Source: Clostridia bacterium (GTDB taxonomy: Bacteria; Bacillota; Clostridia; Oscillospirales; CAG-272). From it: 13,631 bases of DNA. The notes under the pieces are model-generated. The model was not told the DNA's origin. It ran no database searches and saw only the letters and a program-made list of their open reading frames with translations. This document shows positions 4,478-12,215 of this stretch, piece by piece. The position numbers and the translations under genes are program-made. The DNA lies in the NCBI GenBank assembly GCA_017408535.1, contig JAFQUL010000143.1, forward strand, positions 1 through 13,631, written 5' to 3'. Position 1 is the stretch's first letter, and every line of letters begins with the position of its first letter.

Positions 4478-5860
4478 ATGACACATAATAAGACTGTAGC
4501 AGCAGTATCTACCCCCTACGGCAAGGGCGGAATAGCGGTCATCAGAATATCCGGCAGTGAGGCACTCAGCATCGCTGACAAGTGCTTTAAGACTCCATCC
4601 GGCAATAGCCTTGCAGATATTGAGGGAGGACGGGCGGTCTACGGCAGGATATATGACGGCGGCGAGATGCTTGATGACGGAATCGCTACCGTTTTCCGTG
4701 CACCCAGATCCTTTACCGGTGAGGACGTGGTCGAGATCGCCTGCCACGGCGGTATATTAAACACGAGAAATGTTCTCGGCGCAGTTCTCAGCGCAGGTGC
4801 ATATCCTGCAGGACCGGGTGAGTTTACCCGCCGTGCCTTTGTATCCGGAAAGCTGTCCCTTACCGCCGCTGAGGCAGTAGCGGATATCATAGATGCAGAC
4901 ACCGAGGGAAAGCTTAAGCTGTCCCGCAGTGCCGCATCCGGCAAGCTGTCGGGAAAGATAAATGAGCTTTACGGCGAGATACTTACACTTATTTCTTCTG
5001 TATACGCTATAATAGACTATCCCGAGGAGGATCTGTCTGAGCTTTCCACAGACGAGATCCGTGCCGGTCTCTCTTCATTTGGCGAGAAGATAAAAGCACT
5101 CCTTTCAACCTACCGCACCGGACGTGCGGTGGCGGACGGAGTAGAGACTACCGTTCTCGGGCGGCCGAACGTAGGAAAGAGTGCGGTATATAACCGTATT
5201 CTCGGCGAGGACAGAGCGATAGTTACAGATATCGAGGGTACGACCCGTGACCTTCTTTACGACAGAGCGACTCTCGGAGACGTTACTCTCAATCTTTGCG
5301 ACACGGCGGGACTGAGAGAGTCAAGCGACACGGTGGAGAGGATCGGTATTGAGCGTGCCTCTGACCGAGCCAGAGCCTCAGAGCTTGTGCTTCTTGTTTT
5401 TGACGGCTCCTCTCCTCTTACAGATGAAGACATGGAGGTGCTTAATACTCTCTCCTTCCTTGATAGTGACAGAGTAATAGTGCTTATCAACAAGAAGGAT
5501 CTCGGCATCGTCTGCGACACCTCGGAGATACGTGAGAAATATAATAACATCATAGAAATATCCGCTGTGACCGGGGAGGGCTTTGACGAGCTGTCTGACA
5601 GAGTAAGAGAAATGTACATCGGCGGTGACATCAGTCTCGGTGATACACCTATAGTTTATAACGCACGTCAGTATGCATCTCTCCGAGTAGCAGGCGAGTG
5701 TGTTGACAGAGCGGTGAACGCCCTTGAGAGCGGCTTCTCCCCGGACGTTGCTTCTGTTGATCTTGAGGGTGCAATGGCGGCGCTGGGTGAGTGTGACGGA
5801 CGTGCGGTAGGCGAGGATATCGTCAGGGATATATTCAGCCGCTTCTGTGTAGGAAAGTAG
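4478..5860 (+). CDS. mnmE: tRNA modification GTPase MnmE
   Basis: MnmE with MnmG places the (carboxy)aminomethyl group on U34 of wobble-position tRNAs, using a folate one-carbon donor and GTP. The 460-residue protein is complete. The N-terminal folate-binding domain (about 1-118) has STPYGKGGIAVIRISG and the family's GPGEFTRRAF motif. The G domain carries G1 GRPNVGKS (228-235), G2 EGTTRD (253-258), G3 DTAG (275-278) and G4 NKKD (338-341), set within a helical domain. It ends with the C-terminal FCVGK (456-460), whose cysteine is the family hallmark. CAGGTG lies 4-5 bases before the ATG. In many genomes mnmG follows directly; here an RNHCP gene and htpG follow and mnmG is not in the window. 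Confidence 0.97.
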   Translation: MTHNKTVAAVSTPYGKGGIAVIRISGSEALSIADKCFKTPSGNSLADIEGGRAVYGRIYDGGEMLDDGIATVFRAPRSFTGEDVVEIACHGGILNTRNVLGAVLSAGAYPAGPGEFTRRAFVSGKLSLTAAEAVADIIDADTEGKLKLSRSAASGKLSGKINELYGEILTLISSVYAIIDYPEEDLSELSTDEIRAGLSSFGEKIKALLSTYRTGRAVADGVETTVLGRPNVGKSAVYNRILGEDRAIVTDIEGTTRDLLYDRATLGDVTLNLCDTAGLRESSDTVERIGIERASDRARASELVLLVFDGSSPLTDEDMEVLNTLSFLDSDRVIVLINKKDLGIVCDTSEIREKYNNIIEISAVTGEGFDELSDRVREMYIGGDISLGDTPIVYNARQYASLRVAGECVDRAVNALESGFSPDVASVDLEGAMAALGECDGRAVGEDIVRDIFSRFCVGK

Positions 5861-5873
5861 AGGCAGGACTAAG

Positions 5874-6206
5874 ATGGAAGAAAAACGGTTCAGAAAAAAT
5901 GATAACGGTTTTGTCTGTGCAAACTGCGGGCATGAGGTAGAGCCTCTTGGGTATACCTCCCGCAACCACTGTCCGGTATGTCTTTGCTCTCTGCATCTCG
6001 ACGTGAATCCCGGAGACAGAATGAGCGACTGCGGCGGAATAATGGACCCGATAGGCGCTGAGACAGACCCTAAAAAGGGTTATATAATAATCCACAAGTG
6101 CCGTAAGTGCGGTGCGATAAGGCGTAACAAGGCAGCTCATGAGGCGAAGATACAGCCTGACGATATGGACAAGCTGATCGCACTTACCGTAAAGGAATAC
6201 AAATAG
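5874..6206 (+). CDS. RNHCP-domain zinc-ribbon protein
   Basis: The 110-residue product matches the RNHCP domain family, named for the Arg-Asn-His-Cys-Pro motif seen here at 30-34. Cysteines are arranged as Cys15-x2-Cys18, Cys33-x2-Cys36, Cys53 and Cys76-x2-Cys79, consistent with two zinc-binding sites. The N-terminus FRKNDNGFVCANCG and the late HKCRKCGAIRRNKAA are also typical. There is no membrane segment. The role is not established; zinc ribbons with a basic patch such as 77-86 often bind nucleic acid or ribosomes, which would fit its place 13 bases after mnmE, but this is inference. AGGCAGGA precedes the ATG at normal distance. Confidence 0.85.
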   Translation: MEEKRFRKNDNGFVCANCGHEVEPLGYTSRNHCPVCLCSLHLDVNPGDRMSDCGGIMDPIGAETDPKKGYIIIHKCRKCGAIRRNKAAHEAKIQPDDMDKLIALTVKEYK

Positions 6207-6230
6207 TTTTTTTATAGAAAGGCAAATACA

Positions 6231-8075
6231 ATGGCAAACGAAAAAATAGAAAAGGGCGGTATATCCGTTGAGACCGCTCAGATATTCCCAATAATCAAGA
6301 AATGGCTTTATTCAGACAAGGATATTTTCCTTCGCGAGATAGTTTCAAATGCCTGTGACGCTTGCACCAAGCTCCGCAGACTTTCCTCTCTCGGCGAGGC
6401 TGCAGATGTAGATAACGACTTTAAGATAACCGTAACTGTCAGTAAAGAGGACAGAACAATAACCGTTACCGATAACGGTATCGGTATGACAGAGGATGAG
6501 CTGAAGAGATACATCTGTCAGATAGCTCTCTCCGGTGCACTTGAGTTTATCGAAAAGTACGAGGGCGAGGGAGATGCGTCAAGCGGCATTATCGGTCATT
6601 TCGGACTGGGCTTTTATTCCGCGTTTATGGTCAGCGGCACCGTTGACGTTATAACCAAGTCATATACCGGTGCTCCCGCTGTTAAGTGGGTGTGCACCGA
6701 GGGTGGTGAGTATGAGCTGACCGAGGCGGATGTAGCAGAGCGCGGAACCTCCGTGGTCATGCATATAGCTGAGGGTGAGGAGGAGTATCTTGAGAAGGAT
6801 AAGCTTCTTTCCATACTGAAAAAGTATTGCTCCTTTATGCCGGTTGAGATCTATTTTACAGACGGCGATGCTGAGGAAGATGCGGACAAAAAGGAAGAGG
6901 AGAAGCCGATCAATGACGTTGAGCCCCTCTGGCAGAAGAATGCCTCGGACTGTACTCCCGAGGAGTACCGTGAGTTCTACGGCAAGGTATTTTCCGATTT
7001 TAAGGAACCCCTTTTCCACATCCATATAAACGCGGATTATCCCCTTAATTTTAAGGGAATCCTTTACTTCCCCCGCATAACTCACGAGTATGAGAGCCTT
7101 GAGGGTGAGGTAAAGCTTTACTATAACCAGGTGTTCGTTGCAGACAATATCAAGGAGGTCATACCCGAGTATCTTACCATGCTCAAGGGTGTTCTTGACT
7201 GTCCTGAGCTTCCCCTTAACGTATCGAGAAGCTATCTCCAGAACAATAGCTACGTATCAAAGCTTTCCTCTCACATCGTAAAGAAGGTCGCCGACAAGAT
7301 AAACGGACTTTACAATACCGAGAGAGAAGAGTATGAGCGTATCTGGGGTGACCTTAAGACCTTCGTTGAGTACGGCTGTCTCCGCGACAGAAAGTTCTAT
7401 GACAGAGTCAAGGGCTCTATCCTCTTTAAGCTGTCTGACGGCAGTCACCTTACCGTTGACGATTATCTTGAGTCCGCAAAGGAAAAGCACGAGAATACCG
7501 TTTATTACGCCACCGATGCGGTATCCCAGGCACAGTATATCTCAATGCTCACCGCAGAGGGCATCAAAGTTGTAATATTCGATAAGATAATAGATACCCA
7601 GTTTATTAATGTTATTGAGACAGACAGAGCGGGAGTTAAGTTTAAGAGAGTTGACTCCGGTCTTGCTGACGCACTTAAGGGGGAGGGAGAGCTGCTTGAA
7701 TCTGAGGAGCTGAAGGAGCTCTTTAAGAAGGTGAGCGGCAACGATAAGCTTACCGTTTCCTTTGAAAACCTTAAAACAGACAAGGTACCTGCGATCCTTA
7801 CCGTCAGCGAGGAGTCAAGACGTATGGAGGATATGATGCGTCTGTACGCGATTGCGGGAGAGGGTAAGGATATGCCCTTTGCCGCCGAGTATTCTCTTGT
7901 TCTCAATTCGTCAAACAGCCTTATCCGCCGTCTCTCAGAGGATACTTCCTCTGAAAAGAGTGAAAAGCTGGCAAAGCAGATATATTCTCTTGCCCTTATT
8001 TCCCAGCGTCAGCTTACTGCTGCCGAGCTTGAGGAATTTCTTGACCACAGCTACGGTATACTTGCCGATCTTTAA
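6231..8075 (+). CDS. htpG: Molecular chaperone HtpG (bacterial Hsp90)
   Basis: HtpG is the ATP-driven bacterial Hsp90. The 614-residue length is close to the E. coli protein (624). The GHKL ATPase domain (about 1-215) shows LREIVSNACDAC (34-45, catalytic Glu36 and Mg-binding Asn40), DNGIGM (81-86) and the lid/ATP loop GHFGLGFYSAF (122-132). The middle domain follows with PLFHIHINADYPLNFKGILYFP and LPLNVSRSYLQ, which contains the conserved arginine that contacts ATP. The C-terminal dimerisation domain covers roughly 490-614. The lid reads IALSGALEF where E. coli has IAKSGT; I recall similar forms in clostridia. A charged linker (about 213-228, Asp/Glu/Lys) separates the first two domains. AGAAAGG precedes the ATG. 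Regulation by CIRCE-type or other heat-shock sites is not visible in the 24-base gap upstream. Confidence 0.96.
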   Translation: MANEKIEKGGISVETAQIFPIIKKWLYSDKDIFLREIVSNACDACTKLRRLSSLGEAADVDNDFKITVTVSKEDRTITVTDNGIGMTEDELKRYICQIALSGALEFIEKYEGEGDASSGIIGHFGLGFYSAFMVSGTVDVITKSYTGAPAVKWVCTEGGEYELTEADVAERGTSVVMHIAEGEEEYLEKDKLLSILKKYCSFMPVEIYFTDGDAEEDADKKEEEKPINDVEPLWQKNASDCTPEEYREFYGKVFSDFKEPLFHIHINADYPLNFKGILYFPRITHEYESLEGEVKLYYNQVFVADNIKEVIPEYLTMLKGVLDCPELPLNVSRSYLQNNSYVSKLSSHIVKKVADKINGLYNTEREEYERIWGDLKTFVEYGCLRDRKFYDRVKGSILFKLSDGSHLTVDDYLESAKEKHENTVYYATDAVSQAQYISMLTAEGIKVVIFDKIIDTQFINVIETDRAGVKFKRVDSGLADALKGEGELLESEELKELFKKVSGNDKLTVSFENLKTDKVPAILTVSEESRRMEDMMRLYAIAGEGKDMPFAAEYSLVLNSSNSLIRRLSEDTSSEKSEKLAKQIYSLALISQRQLTAAELEEFLDHSYGILADL

Positions 8076-8093
8076 TTTATTCGGAGAAAAAAT

Positions 8094-9179
8094 ATGTCAT
8101 CAGTTTGGGGAAAAAATATAAAAGTATCTGTTTTCGGAGAGTCTCACGGAAACGGAATAGGTGTTGTGATCGACGGCTTTCCTGCAGGACTTGCCTATAA
8201 TGAAGAGGAGATCCTCGCCTATATGAAAAGAAGAGCTCCCGGAGGCAGATTCGCTACCAAGAGAAGCGAGCCGGATATACCGAGGGTTCTGTCGGGAATC
8301 TTTGGCGGCTATACCACCGGTGCGCCTATCTGTGCCGTGATAGAGAATACTTCCCAACGTTCTTCAGACTACGATCTTACCGTGCCCCGTCCATCACACG
8401 CAGATCTTCCCGCAGTACTTAAATACAGCGGCTTTGCCGATCTTAGAGGCGGCGGACACTATTCCGGCAGACTTACCGCACCTTTGGTGTTTGCCGGTGC
8501 TCTTGCGGTTACCGCTCTGAAAAACAAGGGTATTCACGTGGGTGCGCATTTGTCATCGGTTGGAGATGATGATTACGGCTGCTTCGATCCTATGAAGGTT
8601 GATGCCGAGCTTCTTGAGAGAATGAAGGAAAAAGAGCTTCCCATAATTGACACAGGCGCCTGGGAGAGATTTGCCGATAAGATAGAGACTGTCAGAAAAG
8701 ACGGCGATTCTGTCGGCGGTATTATTGAGTGTGCCGTTGTAGGTGTTCCCGTGGGTGAGGGCGGACATATGTTTGAGAGCGTTGAGGGCAGACTTGCCTC
8801 CATCCTCTTTGGAATATCCGGCATCAAGGGTGTTGAGTTCGGACGCGGTTTTGATATTTCCCGTGGGCTCGGCAGTGAGATGAACGACGGATACGCTTCC
8901 TGTGAGGACAGGATAGTTCCCATTAGCAACAACTGCGGCGGTATCGCCGGCGGTATGACCACAGGTGCCCCGATAGTATTCAGGGTGGCTATGAAGCCTA
9001 CTCCCTCTATTGCAAAGGAACAGGATTCGGTAAACATACATACCGGAGAGAACGTCAAGCTTAATATCGGCGGCAGACACGACCCCTGCATTGCTCTGAG
9101 AGCTGTGCCGGTGGTGGAGTGTGCGGCGGCGCTTGCAATATTCGATATTCTTCTTGACCCGCCGGCTGTTATAGAGTAA
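8094..9179 (+). CDS. aroC: Chorismate synthase
   Basis: AroC catalyses the last shikimate-pathway step, turning 5-enolpyruvylshikimate-3-phosphate into chorismate with reduced FMN as cofactor. The 361-residue product begins with the signature VFGESHGNGIGVVIDGFPAG (13-32) containing the active-site His18. It continues with RAPGGRFATKRSEPD (47-61) and the second catalytic region RPSHADL (99-105), where most relatives have RPGHAD. RGGGHYSGRLTAPLVFAGA is the clostridial variant, as I recall it. Late motifs are NNCGGIAGGMTTGAPIVFRVA and RHDPCIALRAVPVVEC. GGAGA lies about 8 bases before the ATG, 18 bases after htpG. The next gene starts one base after the stop and looks aromatic-pathway related. 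Confidence 0.97.
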   Translation: MSSVWGKNIKVSVFGESHGNGIGVVIDGFPAGLAYNEEEILAYMKRRAPGGRFATKRSEPDIPRVLSGIFGGYTTGAPICAVIENTSQRSSDYDLTVPRPSHADLPAVLKYSGFADLRGGGHYSGRLTAPLVFAGALAVTALKNKGIHVGAHLSSVGDDDYGCFDPMKVDAELLERMKEKELPIIDTGAWERFADKIETVRKDGDSVGGIIECAVVGVPVGEGGHMFESVEGRLASILFGISGIKGVEFGRGFDISRGLGSEMNDGYASCEDRIVPISNNCGGIAGGMTTGAPIVFRVAMKPTPSIAKEQDSVNIHTGENVKLNIGGRHDPCIALRAVPVVECAAALAIFDILLDPPAVIE

Positions 9180-9180
9180 A

Positions 9181-10158
9181 ATGAATAAGAGAGAGATCCT
9201 CAAAAGAGATGCAGATGTTCTGATAAAGAATATTTCTGAAATAACGTCTGACGTTAGCCGGAAATATGAAGCTGTCTCATCCTATGCCTCTGATCTGGCA
9301 CAGACGGTGCTGAGCCTTGCGGCCTATGATCTTGAGGAAAAGCGATTCGCTACCCCTCTCGGGGCTCTGGAGTATGAATGCCGTGTGCTTTTCGGCAGTA
9401 AGCTTGTCCCCTCGGGCGACGTCATTGAAGAAAACTACAGATTTATAAAATCCGTCAGACGTGGCCAGCAGTCCGCACTGCATATTAAGCTGTGCAGATA
9501 TCTGAATGACGGCTTTGAGTCTGTTTTCGGATTTCCTTACAGTTGGCTTGAACTCTTTTCTGACGACAGCGAGGAGATACGGGTAAAGGAGCCGGGTCAG
9601 ATCTGCTATTTCAAGAATATATATGCCGATGAAGCATACCGGATATTTTCACAGTATGTTGAACGGCCCCGTGCAGCCTATCAGAGCAGCTTTTCCGCTG
9701 TCTGCGAGGACGTGTACAACGGGGAGAGCGAATACGGAATACTTCCGCTTGAAAATCTTATCGAGGGAAGACTTCCTGCCTTCGGTGCACTTATCAACCG
9801 TTTTGAGCTGAAGATAGTCGGCGGCTGCTATGTTCCGTCATCAGACGGGCAGAATGAGACCTTCTTCGTTCTCATCGGCCGTTCGCTGTCTGATTTTTCG
9901 GAGGATGGGGAGTATTACGCATCTCTTAATTTTTCTCCCCGCGGCAGAAATACTCACGATATGTTTTTTGCCGCAGTAGCCGGGTTTGATCTTACCGTTG
10001 TCAAGGTGGATTCTGTTCGCAGACCCTATTCTGAGGATTCCTACAGCCTTGATATTCTTCTTAAATGTACAAAAAAGAGCTTTGCTCCTTTTTCTATGTA
10101 CCTTGCTCTGAGCGGGGTGCAGTGTACTCTTACCGGCGTTTTTCCTATATATAAATAA
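9181..10158 (+). CDS. Degenerate prephenate dehydratase-like protein with ACT domain
   Basis: No close match is recognised over the first 110 residues, which look mostly helical. From about 138 to 233 it follows the prephenate dehydratase (PDT) fold: SFSAVCEDVYNGESEYGILPLEN (170-192) and NRFELKIVGGCYV (206-218) align well with the family. From about 243 to 322 an ACT-like regulatory domain appears, with KVDSVRRP (275-282) in place of the phenylalanine-binding KIESRP motif. Active-site motifs are eroded: the glycine-rich GxxGSFS start reads CYFKNIYADEA, ENSxxG reads ENLIEG, and the TRF motif reads NETFFV (225-230) without the arginine. So a working dehydratase is unlikely; an allosteric or scaffold protein of aromatic metabolism is possible. 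It starts one base after aroC with no good Shine-Dalgarno, so translation is probably coupled to aroC. Confidence 0.7.
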   Translation: MNKREILKRDADVLIKNISEITSDVSRKYEAVSSYASDLAQTVLSLAAYDLEEKRFATPLGALEYECRVLFGSKLVPSGDVIEENYRFIKSVRRGQQSALHIKLCRYLNDGFESVFGFPYSWLELFSDDSEEIRVKEPGQICYFKNIYADEAYRIFSQYVERPRAAYQSSFSAVCEDVYNGESEYGILPLENLIEGRLPAFGALINRFELKIVGGCYVPSSDGQNETFFVLIGRSLSDFSEDGEYYASLNFSPRGRNTHDMFFAAVAGFDLTVVKVDSVRRPYSEDSYSLDILLKCTKKSFAPFSMYLALSGVQCTLTGVFPIYK

Positions 10159-10181
10159 ATTGCTTGAAAGGATAAAATAAA

Positions 10182-10436
10182 ATGGACAAACATATAGTAT
10201 ATAAAACAAAAGGTACTTGCTCGAGACAGATAGAGATAACCCTGTCTGAGGACGGTACTGTTGTTGATGCCGTATTCGTAGGCGGCTGCAGCGGGAACAC
10301 CCAGGGTATCAGCAGCCTCGTCCGCGGTATGAAGGCAGAGGAGGTCGTAAAGAGACTCTCCGGTATCAAGTGCGGCTTTAAGCCCACATCCTGTCCCGAT
10401 CAGCTTGCTACCGCACTCAGCGAAACCCTTAAATAA
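10182..10436 (+). CDS. Small TSCPD-domain protein (TIGR03905-like)
   Basis: The 84-residue product matches the small stand-alone TSCPD-domain proteins, related to the C-terminal cysteine-rich tail of some coenzyme-B12-dependent ribonucleotide reductases. The defining TSCPDQLA lies at 69-76. Other conserved blocks are VFVGGCSGNTQGI (31-43) and KCGFKPTSCPDQLA. Four cysteines (13, 36, 64, 71) could bind a metal or carry out thiol exchange. No ribonucleotide reductase gene is nearby, and the role of these solo domains is unknown. GAAAGGA precedes the ATG at normal spacing. It lies 23 bases after the PDT-like gene and 22 bases before the phosphoglucomutase gene. Confidence 0.85.
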   Translation: MDKHIVYKTKGTCSRQIEITLSEDGTVVDAVFVGGCSGNTQGISSLVRGMKAEEVVKRLSGIKCGFKPTSCPDQLATALSETLK

Positions 10437-10458
10437 TTTTATCATTCAGGAGAACTGT

Positions 10459-12183
10459 ATGGACTACATTTCCGAGTACAAAAGATGGCTCAGCGAGCCT
10501 ACCCTTGATGAGAAGAGCAGAGAAGAGCTTCTCTCAATAGAAAATAACGAGGAAGAAAAGGAGTTCCGTTTTTCCTCCGGTCTTTCCTTCGGTACTGCGG
10601 GACTTCGCGGTATTATGATGGCAGGCACTAATGCAATGAACGTGTATACCGTGGCTCAGGCGACCCAGGGACTTGCCAATGTTATAAATGACGGCGGTAA
10701 GGCAGATATGGGCGTTATCGTCGGTATGGACAGCCGTAACAATTCCCGTCTTTTTGCGGAAACTGCGGCATCTGTTCTCGCGGCCAACGGTATCAAGGTC
10801 TATATTTTTGAAGACCTCAGACCCTCGCCGGTGCTCTCTTTTGCGGTAAGAGAGCTTGGCTGTATTGCCGGCATAAACGTTACCGCGTCGCATAATCCTG
10901 CCGAGTATAACGGATATAAGGTTTACTGGGAGGATGGCGGACAGCTTCCCCCCGACCATGCTGATGCGGTGTCAAAGTATATCAGCGCTATAGATATTTT
11001 CGGCGGTGTCAAGAAATGCCGGTTTGCCGATGCTGTCTCTGACGGCAGAATTACAGTTGTCGGTAAAGAGATAGACGACAGATATATCGAGGAGGTGCTT
11101 GAGGAACAGGTCGAGCCCCATGCAGTGGATGCGGTAGCAGACGAGCTTAAGATAGTTTATACCCCTCTTCACGGAGCGGGTCATATTCTTGTGCCCAGAG
11201 TGCTTCGTGAGATCGGTCTTAAGCACCTTTATCCCGTTGAGGCACAGATGGTGCTTGACGGTGATTTCCCCACGGTCAAGAGCCCCAACCCCGAAAACTT
11301 TGAGGCATTTGAGCTGGGTCTTGAGCTGGCAAAGAAGGTGGGAAGCGATCTTATTATAGCCACCGACCCCGATGCCGACAGACTCGCGGTAATGACACGC
11401 AGATCCTCTACCGGCGAGTTTATCAATCTTACCGGTAACCAGGTGGGTGCCCTTCTTATCGATTATATCGCTACCTCCCTTGAGGAGCAGGGTAAGATGC
11501 CTGAGAATCCTTACGCAATAAAGACTATCGTTACCACCGAGCTTGTTACCAAGATCTGTGAGGATCACGGTGTGACCCTTCATAACGTGCTTACCGGCTT
11601 TAAGTTTATCGGTGAGGTAATAAAGAAGTATGAGGTAACCGGACAGGATACCTTCCTTTTCGGCTTTGAGGAGAGCTACGGTTATCTTAAGGGTACCTAT
11701 GCAAGAGACAAGGATTCTGTTGTTGCCTCTATGCTTGTTACAGAGATGGCGGCATCCTATATGAAGAAGGGAATGACCTTAGCTGATGCGCTTGACGGAC
11801 TTTTCGAAAAGTACGGTTACTTCCTTGAGGGTGTCAAGAACATTTATATGGAGGGACTTGACGGACTCGAAAAGATGGCGGCTCTTATGGATGAGCTCAG
11901 AGAAGCACCTCCCACTCATATCGGCGGCAGACGTGTGGTTTCGATAAGAGACTATCTTAAGAATACCGTCACTGACATTGATACCGGCAACGTGAACGAG
12001 ACGGGGCTTCCGATATCCAACGTTCTATACTTTGTGGTTGACAACGGAGACAGGATCATTATGCGCCCCTCGGGCACTGAGCCCAAGATCAAGCTGTATA
12101 TGCTGACCCACGCCGCTACCTACGAGGAGACAAAGCGCCAGTGCGATGCATATATGAAGGATACAGACAGCTTCGTTGACTGA
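10459..12183 (+). CDS. pgcA: Phosphoglucomutase/phosphomannomutase (PgcA-like)
   Basis: Alpha-D-phosphohexomutase that most likely interconverts glucose-6-phosphate and glucose-1-phosphate, feeding glycogen, cell-wall and nucleotide-sugar synthesis. The 574-residue product has the four family signatures: the phospho-serine loop TASHNP with Ser144 (142-147), the Mg-binding DPDADR (303-308), the sugar-binding GFEESYG (402-408) and the phosphate-binding RPSGTEPK (536-543). The N-terminus (YKRWLSEPTLDEKSREEL, then FGTAGLRG) resembles Bacillus PgcA and the long clostridial enzymes; shorter phosphomannomutases lack it. The start at 10459 is chosen because AGGAGA lies 7 bases before it; an in-frame ATG 18 codons upstream overlaps the preceding gene. 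Substrate preference (glucose or mannose) cannot be read with certainty. Confidence 0.94.
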   Translation: MDYISEYKRWLSEPTLDEKSREELLSIENNEEEKEFRFSSGLSFGTAGLRGIMMAGTNAMNVYTVAQATQGLANVINDGGKADMGVIVGMDSRNNSRLFAETAASVLAANGIKVYIFEDLRPSPVLSFAVRELGCIAGINVTASHNPAEYNGYKVYWEDGGQLPPDHADAVSKYISAIDIFGGVKKCRFADAVSDGRITVVGKEIDDRYIEEVLEEQVEPHAVDAVADELKIVYTPLHGAGHILVPRVLREIGLKHLYPVEAQMVLDGDFPTVKSPNPENFEAFELGLELAKKVGSDLIIATDPDADRLAVMTRRSSTGEFINLTGNQVGALLIDYIATSLEEQGKMPENPYAIKTIVTTELVTKICEDHGVTLHNVLTGFKFIGEVIKKYEVTGQDTFLFGFEESYGYLKGTYARDKDSVVASMLVTEMAASYMKKGMTLADALDGLFEKYGYFLEGVKNIYMEGLDGLEKMAALMDELREAPPTHIGGRRVVSIRDYLKNTVTDIDTGNVNETGLPISNVLYFVVDNGDRIIMRPSGTEPKIKLYMLTHAATYEETKRQCDAYMKDTDSFVD

Positions 12184-12215
12184 TATAATACTTGTTTTTT
12201 GAGAGGAATATATAA

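Noticed and set aside
8553..9203. Long minus-strand ORF of 216 codons
   Set aside because: Shadow of aroC, whose full-length conserved protein is on the plus strand.
10405..10458. Longer phosphoglucomutase start at 10405
   Set aside because: It overlaps the TSCPD gene, while the ATG at 10459 has a good AGGAGA at proper distance and the family N-terminus.
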